Source of the DNA: Candidatus Stahliibacteriota bacterium
GTDB lineage: Bacteria; Hydrothermota; Tepidihabitantia; B3-TA06
Length of the DNA stretch: 34,860 nucleotides
Direction of reading: 5' to 3'
Assembly: GCA_030670165.1 (NCBI GenBank)
Contig: DAOVCF010000003.1
Coordinates: 1-34,860, forward strand
Positions 8,401 through 16,621 of the stretch are shown in pieces. Each line of letters opens with the position of its first letter. The stretch's first letter is position 1. A model generated the notes under the pieces. That model had not been told where the DNA came from. It worked only from the letters and a program-made list of their open reading frames with translations, and made no database searches. The position numbers were made by a program, and so were the translations under genes.

Positions 8401-9941
8401 AAATCTCGAACGAGTTACTGCGTTACCTTTCCCTTAAAGGGATTACCGATCCTCATGAGCAGCGTCGGTTTCTCTTTCCGCAGCTTACGGATCACTACGA
8501 TTCGTTTCGCATGAACGAGATGGATAAGGTGGTAGAGGAGCTCCGAAGGGCGGTGAAGGAGCATCATAAGATACTTGTTTGGGGCCATGCCGATCTTGAC
8601 GGGATTGCATCCGCTGCAATGCTCAAATTCGCGCTCGAAGATTTGGGGACCGAAGAGGTTGGGGTACGCATTCCTTCACGGGAAGTGGAGTGGTTCGGGC
8701 TGATTCCAGATGAGCTGCGTGAGTTCAAGGCGTCGGGGGTGGATCTGGTAGTTACTGTAGATGTAGGGATTACTAACGTTGCCGAAGCGGCACTCGCTCG
8801 CGAGCTGGGCCTTGGCCTGATCATCACCGATCATCACGAGTTGATGGGTAAAGCGCCGGATGCGGTAGTCATAAACCCGAAGCTTCGAGAGAGCGGGTAT
8901 CCGTGGCGTCAGCTTGCAGGTGCAGGCGTGGTGCTGAAGCTCGTGTGTGCGTTATATCAACGTATGGTAGGTATGTCTGTTGAGGAACTCGCGCGTCTGC
9001 GGCCTCATTACTGGACATTTGCCGCTTTGGGGACCATCTCCGATCGCTGCCCGCTTCTTGACGAAAACCGCCTGATCGTTCGAGCAGGTCTGGATCACCT
9101 TCGTTCCGGGGCGTGGCCTTCACTTGAGATTTGGCTTAAAGAGATGGGGTTTGAGGCGGAGAGATTGACCGTGTTCGATCTCTACAGCAGGGCTATATCG
9201 GTTTTCTACGCCGCCGAGCCTGAGGAGGCGGTGAGGATTTTGCTCTCCAAAGATCGCCGGTGGCTTGGCGTTCGGTACGCCGAGCTTAAGGAGAGTGCAA
9301 TTGAATGGCAGCGCGGCAAGCAATGGATGATCGAGGAGGCGGAGCGCTCGGCACGTCATATAGGCGGGATGGTTATATCGGTTTCCGAGGATATCGGTCA
9401 GGCCTACCTGGGTACTACAACCCACGCTTTGCGTGAACGCTATAATCGACCGGCGATTGTTCTCGTTCCAAAAGGAAAACTGTGGCACGCGGAGTGCCGA
9501 GGCATCGAGGAGGTTGATCTACTTGAGTATCTCTCGCAGTTCGAAAGCATCTTCGTGACCTTTGGCGGTCACCGTAAGGCCTGCGGCTTCACCCTTGAAC
9601 CTATGGGGTTGGAGGAGTTTTTGAGTGCCGTCGAAGCGAATCCCATAAAGCTACAACCATCACAGGATAAAGAGGAGGCCGTGTTTGAGCCGGATATTGA
9701 GACAGACCTTAAGGATTGGAGCCTTCTTGCTCCGTTCGGTGAAGGGAATTATCCCCCCAGGCTGTTGGCTCAGGGTGTGCGTATCGAAGAAGCCGGTGAA
9801 GGATACCGCGCCAATGGGATCCCCGTTTATCTCCCGTTTGCCCTGCGTCCTCTTCCCCAGCCTGAAGGGAAATTCGATATGGAATATACCGTTAAGGCCG
9901 ATGGAACGATTAGGGTGTTAAGTCTTGAGCCGGCGGGCTAA
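8397..9941 (+). CDS. recJ: RecJ-like single-strand DNA exonuclease (DHH family)
   Basis: A DHH/DHHA1 phosphoesterase of 514 residues, somewhat shorter than E. coli RecJ (577). Motif I is HADLDG (64-69), motif II VTVDVG (119-124), motif III DHH (145-147), and motif IV ALGTISD with the conserved Asp. The C-terminal DHHA1 domain has FGGHRKACGF. RecJ degrades single-stranded DNA 5' to 3' in recombination and repair and needs Mn2+ or Mg2+. The ATG overlaps the tsaD stop (ATGA). It is the last gene of the operon and converges on efp with only 112 bp between them. A specialised DHH nuclease is a less likely alternative. Confidence 0.85.
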   Translation: MKISNELLRYLSLKGITDPHEQRRFLFPQLTDHYDSFRMNEMDKVVEELRRAVKEHHKILVWGHADLDGIASAAMLKFALEDLGTEEVGVRIPSREVEWFGLIPDELREFKASGVDLVVTVDVGITNVAEAALARELGLGLIITDHHELMGKAPDAVVINPKLRESGYPWRQLAGAGVVLKLVCALYQRMVGMSVEELARLRPHYWTFAALGTISDRCPLLDENRLIVRAGLDHLRSGAWPSLEIWLKEMGFEAERLTVFDLYSRAISVFYAAEPEEAVRILLSKDRRWLGVRYAELKESAIEWQRGKQWMIEEAERSARHIGGMVISVSEDIGQAYLGTTTHALRERYNRPAIVLVPKGKLWHAECRGIEEVDLLEYLSQFESIFVTFGGHRKACGFTLEPMGLEEFLSAVEANPIKLQPSQDKEEAVFEPDIETDLKDWSLLAPFGEGNYPPRLLAQGVRIEEAGEGYRANGIPVYLPFALRPLPQPEGKFDMEYTVKADGTIRVLSLEPAG

Positions 9942-10053
9942 CTCCCCCTTTATCTTAATCTCCATCGTGATTTATTCAACCCCGCATATTATCACAAGAA
10001 CGGCCCGTATCACACCGCAATGCTCTTTACCCTTGTCTGCGTTACTTTGAGAA

Positions 10054-10611
10054 CTAAGTCCTTTCCAGATACTCACCGGTTTCGGTGTTGACCTTTATCT
10101 TGTCGCCTGGCTCGATAAACGACGGCACGTTTACCTTAAGACCCGTTGTGGTTGTAGCCGGTTTTAGTTGTGCCTGGGCTGTGGCATGTTTCAGAGCGGG
10201 CTCGGTTTCCGCAACCTCCAGCACAACCGCTTTGGGAGGCCTCACGCTTATAGCTTTGCCTTCAAAGAAGGCAACCGAGATTACAAAACCTTCAGTAAGG
10301 TAGTAGCGGTTATCGCCGATCAACCTCATCTCGATGGCAACCTGCTCGTAGTTCTCGGTGTTCATGAAGTGAAACAGTTCGCCGTCTTCGTAAAGATACT
10401 GCATCTCGCGCTCTTCAAGGGTAGCGAGTTCAACCCTGTCGCTTGAGGCGAATCTTTTTTCAGTTGAAAGACCTGTAAGCACGTTGCGCAGTTTAAGTTG
10501 AATCTTGCCCGGTTTACGTCCCTGAGTCACGTGGCGGCTCTCGATCACCACGTATGGTTCACCATCCACAACGACGCAGTTGCCGGTTTTTACCTGAGTT
10601 GCCGGGATCAA
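10054..10611 (-). CDS. efp: Translation elongation factor P, Arg-tip type
   Basis: EF-P, 185 residues, with the three beta-barrel domains of the family: N-terminal KOW-like, central OB and C-terminal OB ending DTRTGEY-like (here NTETGEYLERT). It rescues ribosomes stalled on polyproline. By alignment with remembered family sequences the tip of the first domain reads TQGRK, placing Arg32 where Lys34-type EF-Ps have Lys. The start is TTG: a strong AAGGAGG site lies 4 nt upstream, MIPATQ matches the usual MIS.. start, and its last bases overlap the TGA of the upstream gene (TTGA). It is the last gene of the mazG operon. No obvious terminator follows. Confidence 0.95.
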   Translation of the reverse strand: MIPATQVKTGNCVVVDGEPYVVIESRHVTQGRKPGKIQLKLRNVLTGLSTEKRFASSDRVELATLEEREMQYLYEDGELFHFMNTENYEQVAIEMRLIGDNRYYLTEGFVISVAFFEGKAISVRPPKAVVLEVAETEPALKHATAQAQLKPATTTTGLKVNVPSFIEPGDKIKVNTETGEYLERT

Positions 10612-11984
10612 AGAACCTCCTTGGGCTCTACGTTTTGTTCTTTAAGCTTTGCAAAGAAAAGGTCACGGATACGCTGCAACGCATCGGTGGTTTTGGCCTC
10701 AAAGCGCAATACAAGCACCGGCTGGGTATTGGAGGCTCGAACAAGTCCCCAGCCGTCGGGGAACACTACTCGCGCCCCGTCTATGGTGATGGTCTCATAG
10801 TCCTTGGTAAACTCCTCCTGCAGAGCCTTGACGACCTCGAACTTGCGTTCGTCAGGGCAGGGAACGTGGATCTGGGGGGTGTTGATGTAGGAGGGGACCT
10901 CGGCTGCAAGCTCCGATAGGGGTCTCTTTTGATTCTCAAGAAGCCCAAAAAGTCTCAAGGCCGCATACAGGGCATCGTCGTAACCAAAATACTCGTCGGC
11001 AAAGAAGATGTGTCCGGACATCTCACCTGCGAAGGGAGCTTGTTCTTCGCGGAGCTTTGCCTTGAGGAGCGAGTGGCCCGTTTTGTACATTATAGGATTG
11101 CCGCCTCGCTCCCGGATATACTCCACTATGCCCTGGGAACACTTCACGTCGAATATAATTTTGGCTCCTGGATGTTGCTCCAGCACCTCCGAGGCCAGGA
11201 TAGCCAGAAGCTTATCACCGAAGATCAGCCGCCCCTTCTCGTCCATCGCACCGATCCGGTCGCCGTCACCGTCGAAACCCAGACCCAGATCGGCTCCGTG
11301 CTCCTGCACTAGCCTGCCAAGCTCTTCCATATACTTTGGAACAGTGGGATCGGCAAGATGAACAGGGAAGCGTCCGTCAGGCTCAAGATTTATGTAGGAG
11401 ACGTCAAGAGCAGGGAAGCCGGCAAAAAGCCGCTCAAGCAGCATCCCGGTAGTTCCGTTACCAGAATCTATGATTACCTTTCTCGGTTCCGTAAACTCAA
11501 ACGAGCGGTGCATGTAATTAAGATACGCATGGGTAGGATCGAGTTGCTCTATTCTTCCCGTTCCTTTGCTGAATCTTTCTTCCTCTATTCGTTTTTTAAG
11601 TTCCTGGATGGCATCACCGTACAGGCTTTGTTTCGCTTCGCAGATCTTGAACCCGTTCTGATCAGCGGGGTTGTGGCTTCCGGTAATCATCACCCCGGTA
11701 TCCAGATCGAAATGGTGCAGGGTGAAGTAAAGCAAAGGGGTGGGTATAACGCCCAGATCCACCACGTTAACGCCTGCAGCTTTGATTCCTTCTGAGAGAT
11801 TATCAAACAACCTTGGCGAGCTTAACCGGATGTCACGTCCGACCGCGACCCACACAACCCCGCGCTCGGCTGCTCGTGATGCAAGTGCCCGACCAATTGA
11901 GGCTACCGCCTCGTGGGTGAAATCCCGATCGGCTACACCGCGGATGTCATAGGCACGGAAGATTAAAGGATTTACATCCCCCAT
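10608..11984 (-). CDS. Phosphomannomutase / phosphoglucomutase
   Basis: An alpha-D-phosphohexomutase of 458 residues, the typical length of AlgC/ManB enzymes. It interconverts hexose 1- and 6-phosphates for nucleotide-sugar synthesis. The phosphoserine loop is TGSHNP (Ser103), the Mg2+ loop DGDGD (238-242), the sugar-specificity loop GEMSGH (320-325), as in PMM/PGM enzymes, and the phosphate-binding loop RASNTQPV lies in domain 4. A good AAGGAGA site stands 5 nt before the ATG. It follows the four-gene membrane cluster after a 58-nt gap and overlaps efp by 4 nt. With glmS and the glycosyltransferase it may feed cell-surface polysaccharide synthesis, which is inference. Confidence 0.92.
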   Translation of the reverse strand: MGDVNPLIFRAYDIRGVADRDFTHEAVASIGRALASRAAERGVVWVAVGRDIRLSSPRLFDNLSEGIKAAGVNVVDLGVIPTPLLYFTLHHFDLDTGVMITGSHNPADQNGFKICEAKQSLYGDAIQELKKRIEEERFSKGTGRIEQLDPTHAYLNYMHRSFEFTEPRKVIIDSGNGTTGMLLERLFAGFPALDVSYINLEPDGRFPVHLADPTVPKYMEELGRLVQEHGADLGLGFDGDGDRIGAMDEKGRLIFGDKLLAILASEVLEQHPGAKIIFDVKCSQGIVEYIRERGGNPIMYKTGHSLLKAKLREEQAPFAGEMSGHIFFADEYFGYDDALYAALRLFGLLENQKRPLSELAAEVPSYINTPQIHVPCPDERKFEVVKALQEEFTKDYETITIDGARVVFPDGWGLVRASNTQPVLVLRFEAKTTDALQRIRDLFFAKLKEQNVEPKEVL

Positions 11985-12042
11985 CTACATCTCCTTGTTA
12001 CATTGCGGGTTACGCTTATGTTGATCTATCCCGGCTATTTCC

Positions 12043-12753
12043 TTATTGAGCAATTATACCCAGCCACTCCCTTAGAAGGAACTGAACGCGACCTATCAGG
12101 AGCGAAACACGCGACATGACCGTAAGCCCGAAGGTGGCGCCGAATCCCAGCATGATGAATACGATGCCTACCTTGGAAACAGGGCTCAACACACTTTTTT
12201 CTTTGCGTGAGAAGAAGAAGTAGGCGAGGGTGGTGAGTATTCCTATAAGCAGTATAATCGCCCAGATGCCTGGCCAGGGGTTTCCGGGTTGGAACATCTT
12301 AGGCAAAACCAGGGATGCCTTGGTCTGCTCGAATATGGTGGCCTGGAAGATGAGCGGGATTGCGATACCCGATCCTATACCCAGAGCGATTGAGATGGGG
12401 ATTCGCACCAGCCAGGAGACTTTGGGTATGAGTCGTGTGAAGTAAAGGAGTCCTATAGCGATGGGTATTATGAGGATGAGACGCCCTTGCACGAACAAGG
12501 GGCGCAGCGCGATCTGCCATAAGCCCAGCCACCAGGTCAGGGCCAGGCCGTAACCTAATGCAAGGCCCACGAAGAGGTGTTCGGCTACCCTGTAGATCGG
12601 ATTGTCACGGTAGAGTATGCTGAAGATGGCAAGCGTAAGTAAGGCGGCGATCCAAACCCATACGCTCTTTGAGACCGGAAGGAAGACGATGGCTAGAACG
12701 ATCAATACCACTGCGACTGCCAGGAAAATTACTGTAGGGATCCACTTCTTCAT
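12043..12753 (-). CDS. Polytopic membrane protein D of an unknown four-gene cluster
   Basis: A 236-residue integral membrane protein with about seven hydrophobic segments (near residues 5-26, 31-48, 57-78, 91-107, 114-136, 161-181 and 194-215). A conspicuous motif, NPIYRVAEHLFVG (51-63), sits between segments 2 and 3, and Arg/Glu residues lie at membrane borders. I recognise no transporter or enzyme family. It overlaps the preceding gene by 4 nt (ATGA) and closes the cluster of four membrane proteins, so it is probably made in fixed ratio with the large periplasmic protein upstream and may form a complex with it. Function unknown. Confidence 0.8.
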   Translation of the reverse strand: MKKWIPTVIFLAVAVVLIVLAIVFLPVSKSVWVWIAALLTLAIFSILYRDNPIYRVAEHLFVGLALGYGLALTWWLGLWQIALRPLFVQGRLILIIPIAIGLLYFTRLIPKVSWLVRIPISIALGIGSGIAIPLIFQATIFEQTKASLVLPKMFQPGNPWPGIWAIILLIGILTTLAYFFFSRKEKSVLSPVSKVGIVFIMLGFGATFGLTVMSRVSLLIGRVQFLLREWLGIIAQ

Positions 12754-14297
12754 TTTTTCCTCCCGGTTGTAAAGTAGCTTATGTTGCCGAGGATCACAAA
12801 CAGGATGATTATGAGAAGGGAGGCCGAGAGAGCGGGTAGTGCCTGTGTGCCTCGCAGGAAGATGCTGCGCTGTACTTCTTTCTTAAGCTCCGTTGGTTGC
12901 TCCTCTTCCAGAATCTCGGTTAATTCGGTTCTCAGGATTTCCTCAGCCATAGTCTGGGTGGTTTCAGTACCGGGAAAGTTGATGCTTATCTTGTCTTTCA
13001 AGGCTTCCTTGAGTTCTTGTCTTAATCGGGCTTTTGCTGGCAACTCGGCGGTTAGAATCTCCGGGGGCGGTGGTTGGAAAAGCCCGGTCAAGATATCCCT
13101 TAGTTCAGTATTGATAAGGGCATCCACTTTGGCTTTGATAACCTCTGGTTTCTTCTGCTCTGGCTCGATTTCTAGTCTATCTCCAAGGATTACCCCTAGA
13201 AGTTGCTTTAATTCGATCTTTAGAATGGTGTCCAGCATGACATTAGACACATCGTAGAGGTTGGCGATCGCCAGCATCTTATCTCTGTTCAGTGAAAGCT
13301 CCTGGCCTTCCAAGGTTACGGTGGTGTTTTTGTGTTTTTGTTTTATCACCAGGTTGCGGTAGTAGACGGTGGTGTCAGAAAACTCAATTAAGGAAAGTGG
13401 CTTTTCAAATCTGCTTTTCGATTCTAGGGCTTTTTCTATGCCGGGCAAGTCAAGATCGAACCGCCGGGCCAGACTTACTATGTCGTTTGAATCAGCGTCA
13501 TAGCTCTGCTTTTCTATGGTTACATTGTAGGAGTCCTTTCCAAGGTATTTGACCACCACGTTGGGGTAGTAACGATCCTTTGCCAGGCGTTCGTATTCGG
13601 CGCCCGCCTTCATCCCGGCAAGCATCCCTACGAACTGTTTGGAACCAAGGAAGGGATAGATATCCGCTACTGATACCGCGGTTACGCCTGTAGCCACCGG
13701 AACATCGTAGGGTGTATGGGCGTAGTAGACCCAGTAGCCGTAAAGGCTTGATCCGGTGAAGTCCATTGCAAGGCCTAGGTTGTCGTAGTTCCTTATTCCC
13801 TCCATGACGGGCAGTTCAGACAAAGGGGTGTCGAAGTAATCGGTTGGGAAGACCTGGTCGATAAAGTTGCCCATACCGAGAACTACTGCAACCGGGCTGG
13901 GTTTCCAGCCGAGAAGAACGTAATCTATGCCGTATTCCTTGTTGTGTTCTTCAGCCAGTCTTGTTAGAACCTCAAGGCCGATATCGGTTCCCTGGATAGG
14001 AAGGGCCATAACCAGTAGCGGGATATTCCGAGCGAAGGCGTGACGGATAATCGCTTCGAGTTGAGGTTTAAGCTCGGGTTCGGTCTGGGGATCGAAATCA
14101 ACTGACAGCAAAATGGCCTTTCGTTGACCGTTGGGGTCTATGCTCTCGATGTGATCGAATACGCTTTTTGTCCGTGGCATGGCGCGAACCTTGGACGGGA
14201 GTTTCACCGTGAGTATAAGGGGTACGATCACTGTAACAGCCAGAACCATGTAGATGATGCGGCGATCTATCTTACCTAGTTTTTCCCAGAAGTTCAT
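12750..14297 (-). CDS. Large bitopic protein C of the four-gene membrane cluster
   Basis: A 515-residue protein anchored by hydrophobic segments at both ends (about 14-31 and 488-508), with roughly 455 residues between them on one side of the membrane, most likely the periplasm. The first part (about 58-240) alternates strands and helices like a Rossmann-type or periplasmic-binding fold (AILLSVDFDP, IPLLVMALP, YVLLGWKPSP, VATGVTAVS). A middle, strand-rich part follows (245-340), then a long charged helical region (about 345-480) with many Glu, Lys and Leu, before the second anchor. No catalytic motif was recognised. It overlaps its neighbours by 4 nt on both sides (ATGA), implying coupled translation and a shared complex. 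Confidence 0.8.
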   Translation of the reverse strand: MNFWEKLGKIDRRIIYMVLAVTVIVPLILTVKLPSKVRAMPRTKSVFDHIESIDPNGQRKAILLSVDFDPQTEPELKPQLEAIIRHAFARNIPLLVMALPIQGTDIGLEVLTRLAEEHNKEYGIDYVLLGWKPSPVAVVLGMGNFIDQVFPTDYFDTPLSELPVMEGIRNYDNLGLAMDFTGSSLYGYWVYYAHTPYDVPVATGVTAVSVADIYPFLGSKQFVGMLAGMKAGAEYERLAKDRYYPNVVVKYLGKDSYNVTIEKQSYDADSNDIVSLARRFDLDLPGIEKALESKSRFEKPLSLIEFSDTTVYYRNLVIKQKHKNTTVTLEGQELSLNRDKMLAIANLYDVSNVMLDTILKIELKQLLGVILGDRLEIEPEQKKPEVIKAKVDALINTELRDILTGLFQPPPPEILTAELPAKARLRQELKEALKDKISINFPGTETTQTMAEEILRTELTEILEEEQPTELKKEVQRSIFLRGTQALPALSASLLIIILFVILGNISYFTTGRKK

Positions 14298-14956
14298 TTC
14301 GTACCTCCGATGTAGCCGCGTTCAATGCCGAGTATGATCTTCAGTGAGGTTGCGATTCCGCCGAGGCTTGCCCCAAGGAGTATTCCGCGCTTGGCAGCCA
14401 TGTTGGGTACTGAAAGCAGCCATTCGCCGAGGTCTCCGAGAGGTAGCACGTTATAGAAGATGATGGAGAGCATGATGATGAAGGCCGCGATTAGAAGAAG
14501 AATGGAAACCAGCGACTTTGCACGGAACGAACGGTAGGCCGCAGATGCGATGTAGAAGGCAAGCACCGAGAACATCGTGGCTCCTAGAGGAACCATCATG
14601 TAGTTGTAGAAGTTGGCGAAAAGGTAGGTGAAGACCGGGATCTGCTGTCCATGAACGGTTACTGGAAGCCAACTCATGTTTGGAGCGCGTCCGATGATAC
14701 CGATTACGGCCATGATAACTAGTGCACCAAGGGCTATTGGGCTGTAGGCCCATCCTTCCTTCTTGTGCCTGATCTTGGTCGCGTGGTGGGTGACGAAGCT
14801 TGCAAGACCGATGATGAAGGCGAAGGAACCTATAACCCTGAGCCATTCCAGGGCGGTGTTCTTGAAATACTGGGAGAACTGGTGAGGTATGAAGAACTGG
14901 ATCATCAATACGATACCAAGCACCAGGGTTATAGTTAAGGGTATTCTGCGTTTCAT
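14294..14956 (-). CDS. Polytopic membrane protein B of the four-gene membrane cluster
   Basis: A 220-residue protein with about six hydrophobic segments (near 5-22, 39-57, 71-89, 115-140, 147-168 and 190-210). Between segments 2 and 3 is a short basic, His-containing loop (THHATKIRHKK), suggesting a cytoplasmic face. An AAGGGGG site precedes the ATG. It starts 9 nt after the DUF6754-like gene and overlaps the next gene by 4 nt. I cannot assign a family; the size and topology resemble a membrane subunit of a complex rather than a stand-alone transporter. Confidence 0.78.
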   Translation of the reverse strand: MKRRIPLTITLVLGIVLMIQFFIPHQFSQYFKNTALEWLRVIGSFAFIIGLASFVTHHATKIRHKKEGWAYSPIALGALVIMAVIGIIGRAPNMSWLPVTVHGQQIPVFTYLFANFYNYMMVPLGATMFSVLAFYIASAAYRSFRAKSLVSILLLIAAFIIMLSIIFYNVLPLGDLGEWLLSVPNMAAKRGILLGASLGGIATSLKIILGIERGYIGGTK

Positions 14957-14965
14957 GCCGCCCCC

Positions 14966-16111
14966 TTAGACCGAGGTGACGATTTTGGTTGCGAATTCAA
15001 GACCGAATAGAGCAAGAATAGTCAGTACAACAAGGAGTATGCCGATGGTGGCTTTACCCCAGTCCTGGGCCTTGATGGTTCCCACAAGATTGGGTTCCCG
15101 TGAAAGATATGCCGAGGCCGCGTAGAGCTCCTCCCCGATGATGGTGTAGTCGCAGGCGGTGATAAAGAAGGGCAGCTGTGCCGAGGCGTCGGTGCCCGCG
15201 ATCTGGATCGCACCCGAGATGTTACCGGTCTCGGCAAGAAGCAATGATTCCGCGTAGAACATTCCCAGGAAGAAGTTGGTGGCTGGTTTTTCACGAAGCA
15301 TTATCCCGTTGACTGCGGCAACGTAGGCAAACTGACTGGTGGTTACGAAGAATACACTGTCCGGGTTGAATGCGTCAGGACGACCTGCATCAGAGTAAGC
15401 TTCTTTAACGATTTCCCGGGCAACGGTGTACACGATAGGATCTTTATTTGGAACAATGATGGGGGTGTCGTACTGGGCCGCCTTCTTGGCTATCCCTTGC
15501 AGGATGTTAAGCGCCGCGATTGTTGCGATATCACCGATGCCCGAGAGTCCGGGCACGAACAGAATGGGGCGCCCCATCTCTGTGGCGCGGCCTACCGCCT
15601 CGTCAATAGCTTCCAACCCGGCGATCTTTCTGAGAAACAGATTCTTGCCTCGCTTCGCCTGAGAGATGAAGAACGTAACCAGAGAGAAGAAGAAGATCAT
15701 CGCAACCAGAACGTTGATCCTGCCTATATGGAACCACTGTCCAGCGGCCTGGGTTGCAGCCGAGGGCTCTGATACAATCGTTTCTTCCCCGCGAACCGCA
15801 GCCACCTTGTAGGTATAGTCCGTGAAGTTTGCGATCCCTCCGTCATCCACGATACTATCCGTACCTGGTGCGATAACCGCCACTGCTTGGAACTCTCCTC
15901 CTTCTTTAGAACGCAGGATGATGTAATCATCCAGGAGCTTGTCGTCCGGTGAAAGCTTCCAGCGTACTACCAGCTGATGACCTTCGTCGTTGGGAAAGTC
16001 TGAGACTTGGACTTCTGTCGCCGGTCTGATTGGCGGCAGCAGCTCTGCCAGCGAGTCCACTGGCGGTTCCGCCTGGGAGAGGAGAAGCGGAATTAGCATA
16101 AGTAAGGTCAA
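14966..16111 (-). CDS. DUF6754-like membrane protein A with fibronectin III-like domain
   Basis: A 381-residue protein and the first of the four-gene membrane cluster. It has a short N-terminal hydrophobic export segment (1-12), a fibronectin type III-like domain (about 30-122, with VVRWKLSPDD, DYIILRS and YTYKVAAV), a membrane segment (131-150), a soluble domain rich in small residues (about 155-350, RPILFVPGLSGIGD, PIIVPNKDP, AIQIAGTDASAQ) and a C-terminal membrane segment (354-370). From memory the large domain matches DUF6754; the function is not known. The TTG at 16111 is chosen because AGGAGG, overlapping the mazG stop, stands about 7 nt before it, whereas the ATG at 16099 is too far away. 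The gap to mazG is 9 nt. Confidence 0.8.
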   Translation of the reverse strand: MTLLMLIPLLLSQAEPPVDSLAELLPPIRPATEVQVSDFPNDEGHQLVVRWKLSPDDKLLDDYIILRSKEGGEFQAVAVIAPGTDSIVDDGGIANFTDYTYKVAAVRGEETIVSEPSAATQAAGQWFHIGRINVLVAMIFFFSLVTFFISQAKRGKNLFLRKIAGLEAIDEAVGRATEMGRPILFVPGLSGIGDIATIAALNILQGIAKKAAQYDTPIIVPNKDPIVYTVAREIVKEAYSDAGRPDAFNPDSVFFVTTSQFAYVAAVNGIMLREKPATNFFLGMFYAESLLLAETGNISGAIQIAGTDASAQLPFFITACDYTIIGEELYAASAYLSREPNLVGTIKAQDWGKATIGILLVVLTILALFGLEFATKIVTSV

Positions 16112-16120
16112 ATGCCCCTC

Positions 16121-16429
16121 CTATTTAAAGGCTTCTTTACATTTGCACGGCTTTGACCCGCACCGCGGGCAGCCCTTTCCGTATTTTGCTCTGGCTTTTT
16201 CCTCAAGGTCTATTCCAGCAAGATTGGCCAAAGTGCACAGCCACGCGAGAACATCGGCAAACTCCTCCCCTTGAGCCTTTTTGTCTGCGTACCTTATTGC
16301 CCGTGCCAATTCACCGACTTCCTCACTGAACCACACAAACGTTCGTGCCAGCCCACGGCCAGAATCCTTGTGGAAGAACTCTTCCTTAATCAAATCTTGA
16401 AACTCACGTACTCCAAGCTTATCTTCCAT
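16121..16429 (-). CDS. MazG-like nucleotide pyrophosphohydrolase with Cys-rich tail
   Basis: A 102-residue all-alpha NTP-PPase-like protein. The metal-binding motif EEVGE (36-40) and the second acidic pair EEFADV (Glu56, Asp59) follow the MazG EExxE...ExxD pattern. Such enzymes hydrolyse (d)NTPs to monophosphate and pyrophosphate, often clearing damaged nucleotides. The C-terminus carries CPRCGSKPCKC (87-97), a possible metal-binding knuckle not found in classic MazG. It is the first gene of a probable seven-gene operon. The -10 box lies 8 nt before the ATG and no Shine-Dalgarno is possible, so its mRNA should be leaderless. The link between this enzyme and the membrane genes behind it is unexplained. 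Confidence 0.82.
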   Translation of the reverse strand: MEDKLGVREFQDLIKEEFFHKDSGRGLARTFVWFSEEVGELARAIRYADKKAQGEEFADVLAWLCTLANLAGIDLEEKARAKYGKGCPRCGSKPCKCKEAFK

Positions 16430-16437
16430 TGGCGCTT

Positions 16438-16465
16438 ATGATACGGTTCAGCGGCGCGTTGTCAA
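16438..16465 (-). promoter_or_regulatory. Promoter of the mazG-to-efp operon, apparently leaderless
   Basis: On the minus strand TTGACA (16460-16465), a 16-bp spacer and TATCAT (16438-16443). The start codon at 16429 begins 8 nt after the -10 box, so the transcript should start at or within a base or two of the ATG. Confidence 0.75.
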
Positions 16466-16574
16466 TACCTACGATCCTTCATGGCTGTTAGACGAATTTT
16501 AGCTGAACCGGGTTTGCACCTGTAATGTCAGTTTAACTTGAGAGAAAGTGTATCTCGATGGCTCACAACACCCT

Positions 16575-16591
16575 GGGCAGCGCAGCTGTCC
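16575..16591 (-). terminator. Weak hairpin downstream of the second secreted repeat protein
   Basis: A 7-bp stem with one G-T pair (GGGCAGC / GCTGTCC) around a 3-nt loop lies about 30 nt beyond the stop codon at 16622. No T-run follows on the minus strand, so its role is uncertain. Confidence 0.3.
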
Positions 16592-16621
16592 GATGGGTAA
16601 AATCAATACAGGCAGAGCGTT

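Noticed and set aside
9942..10053. Terminator between convergent recJ and efp
   Set aside because: I could find no stable inverted repeat with a T-run in this stretch; nothing else is visible there.
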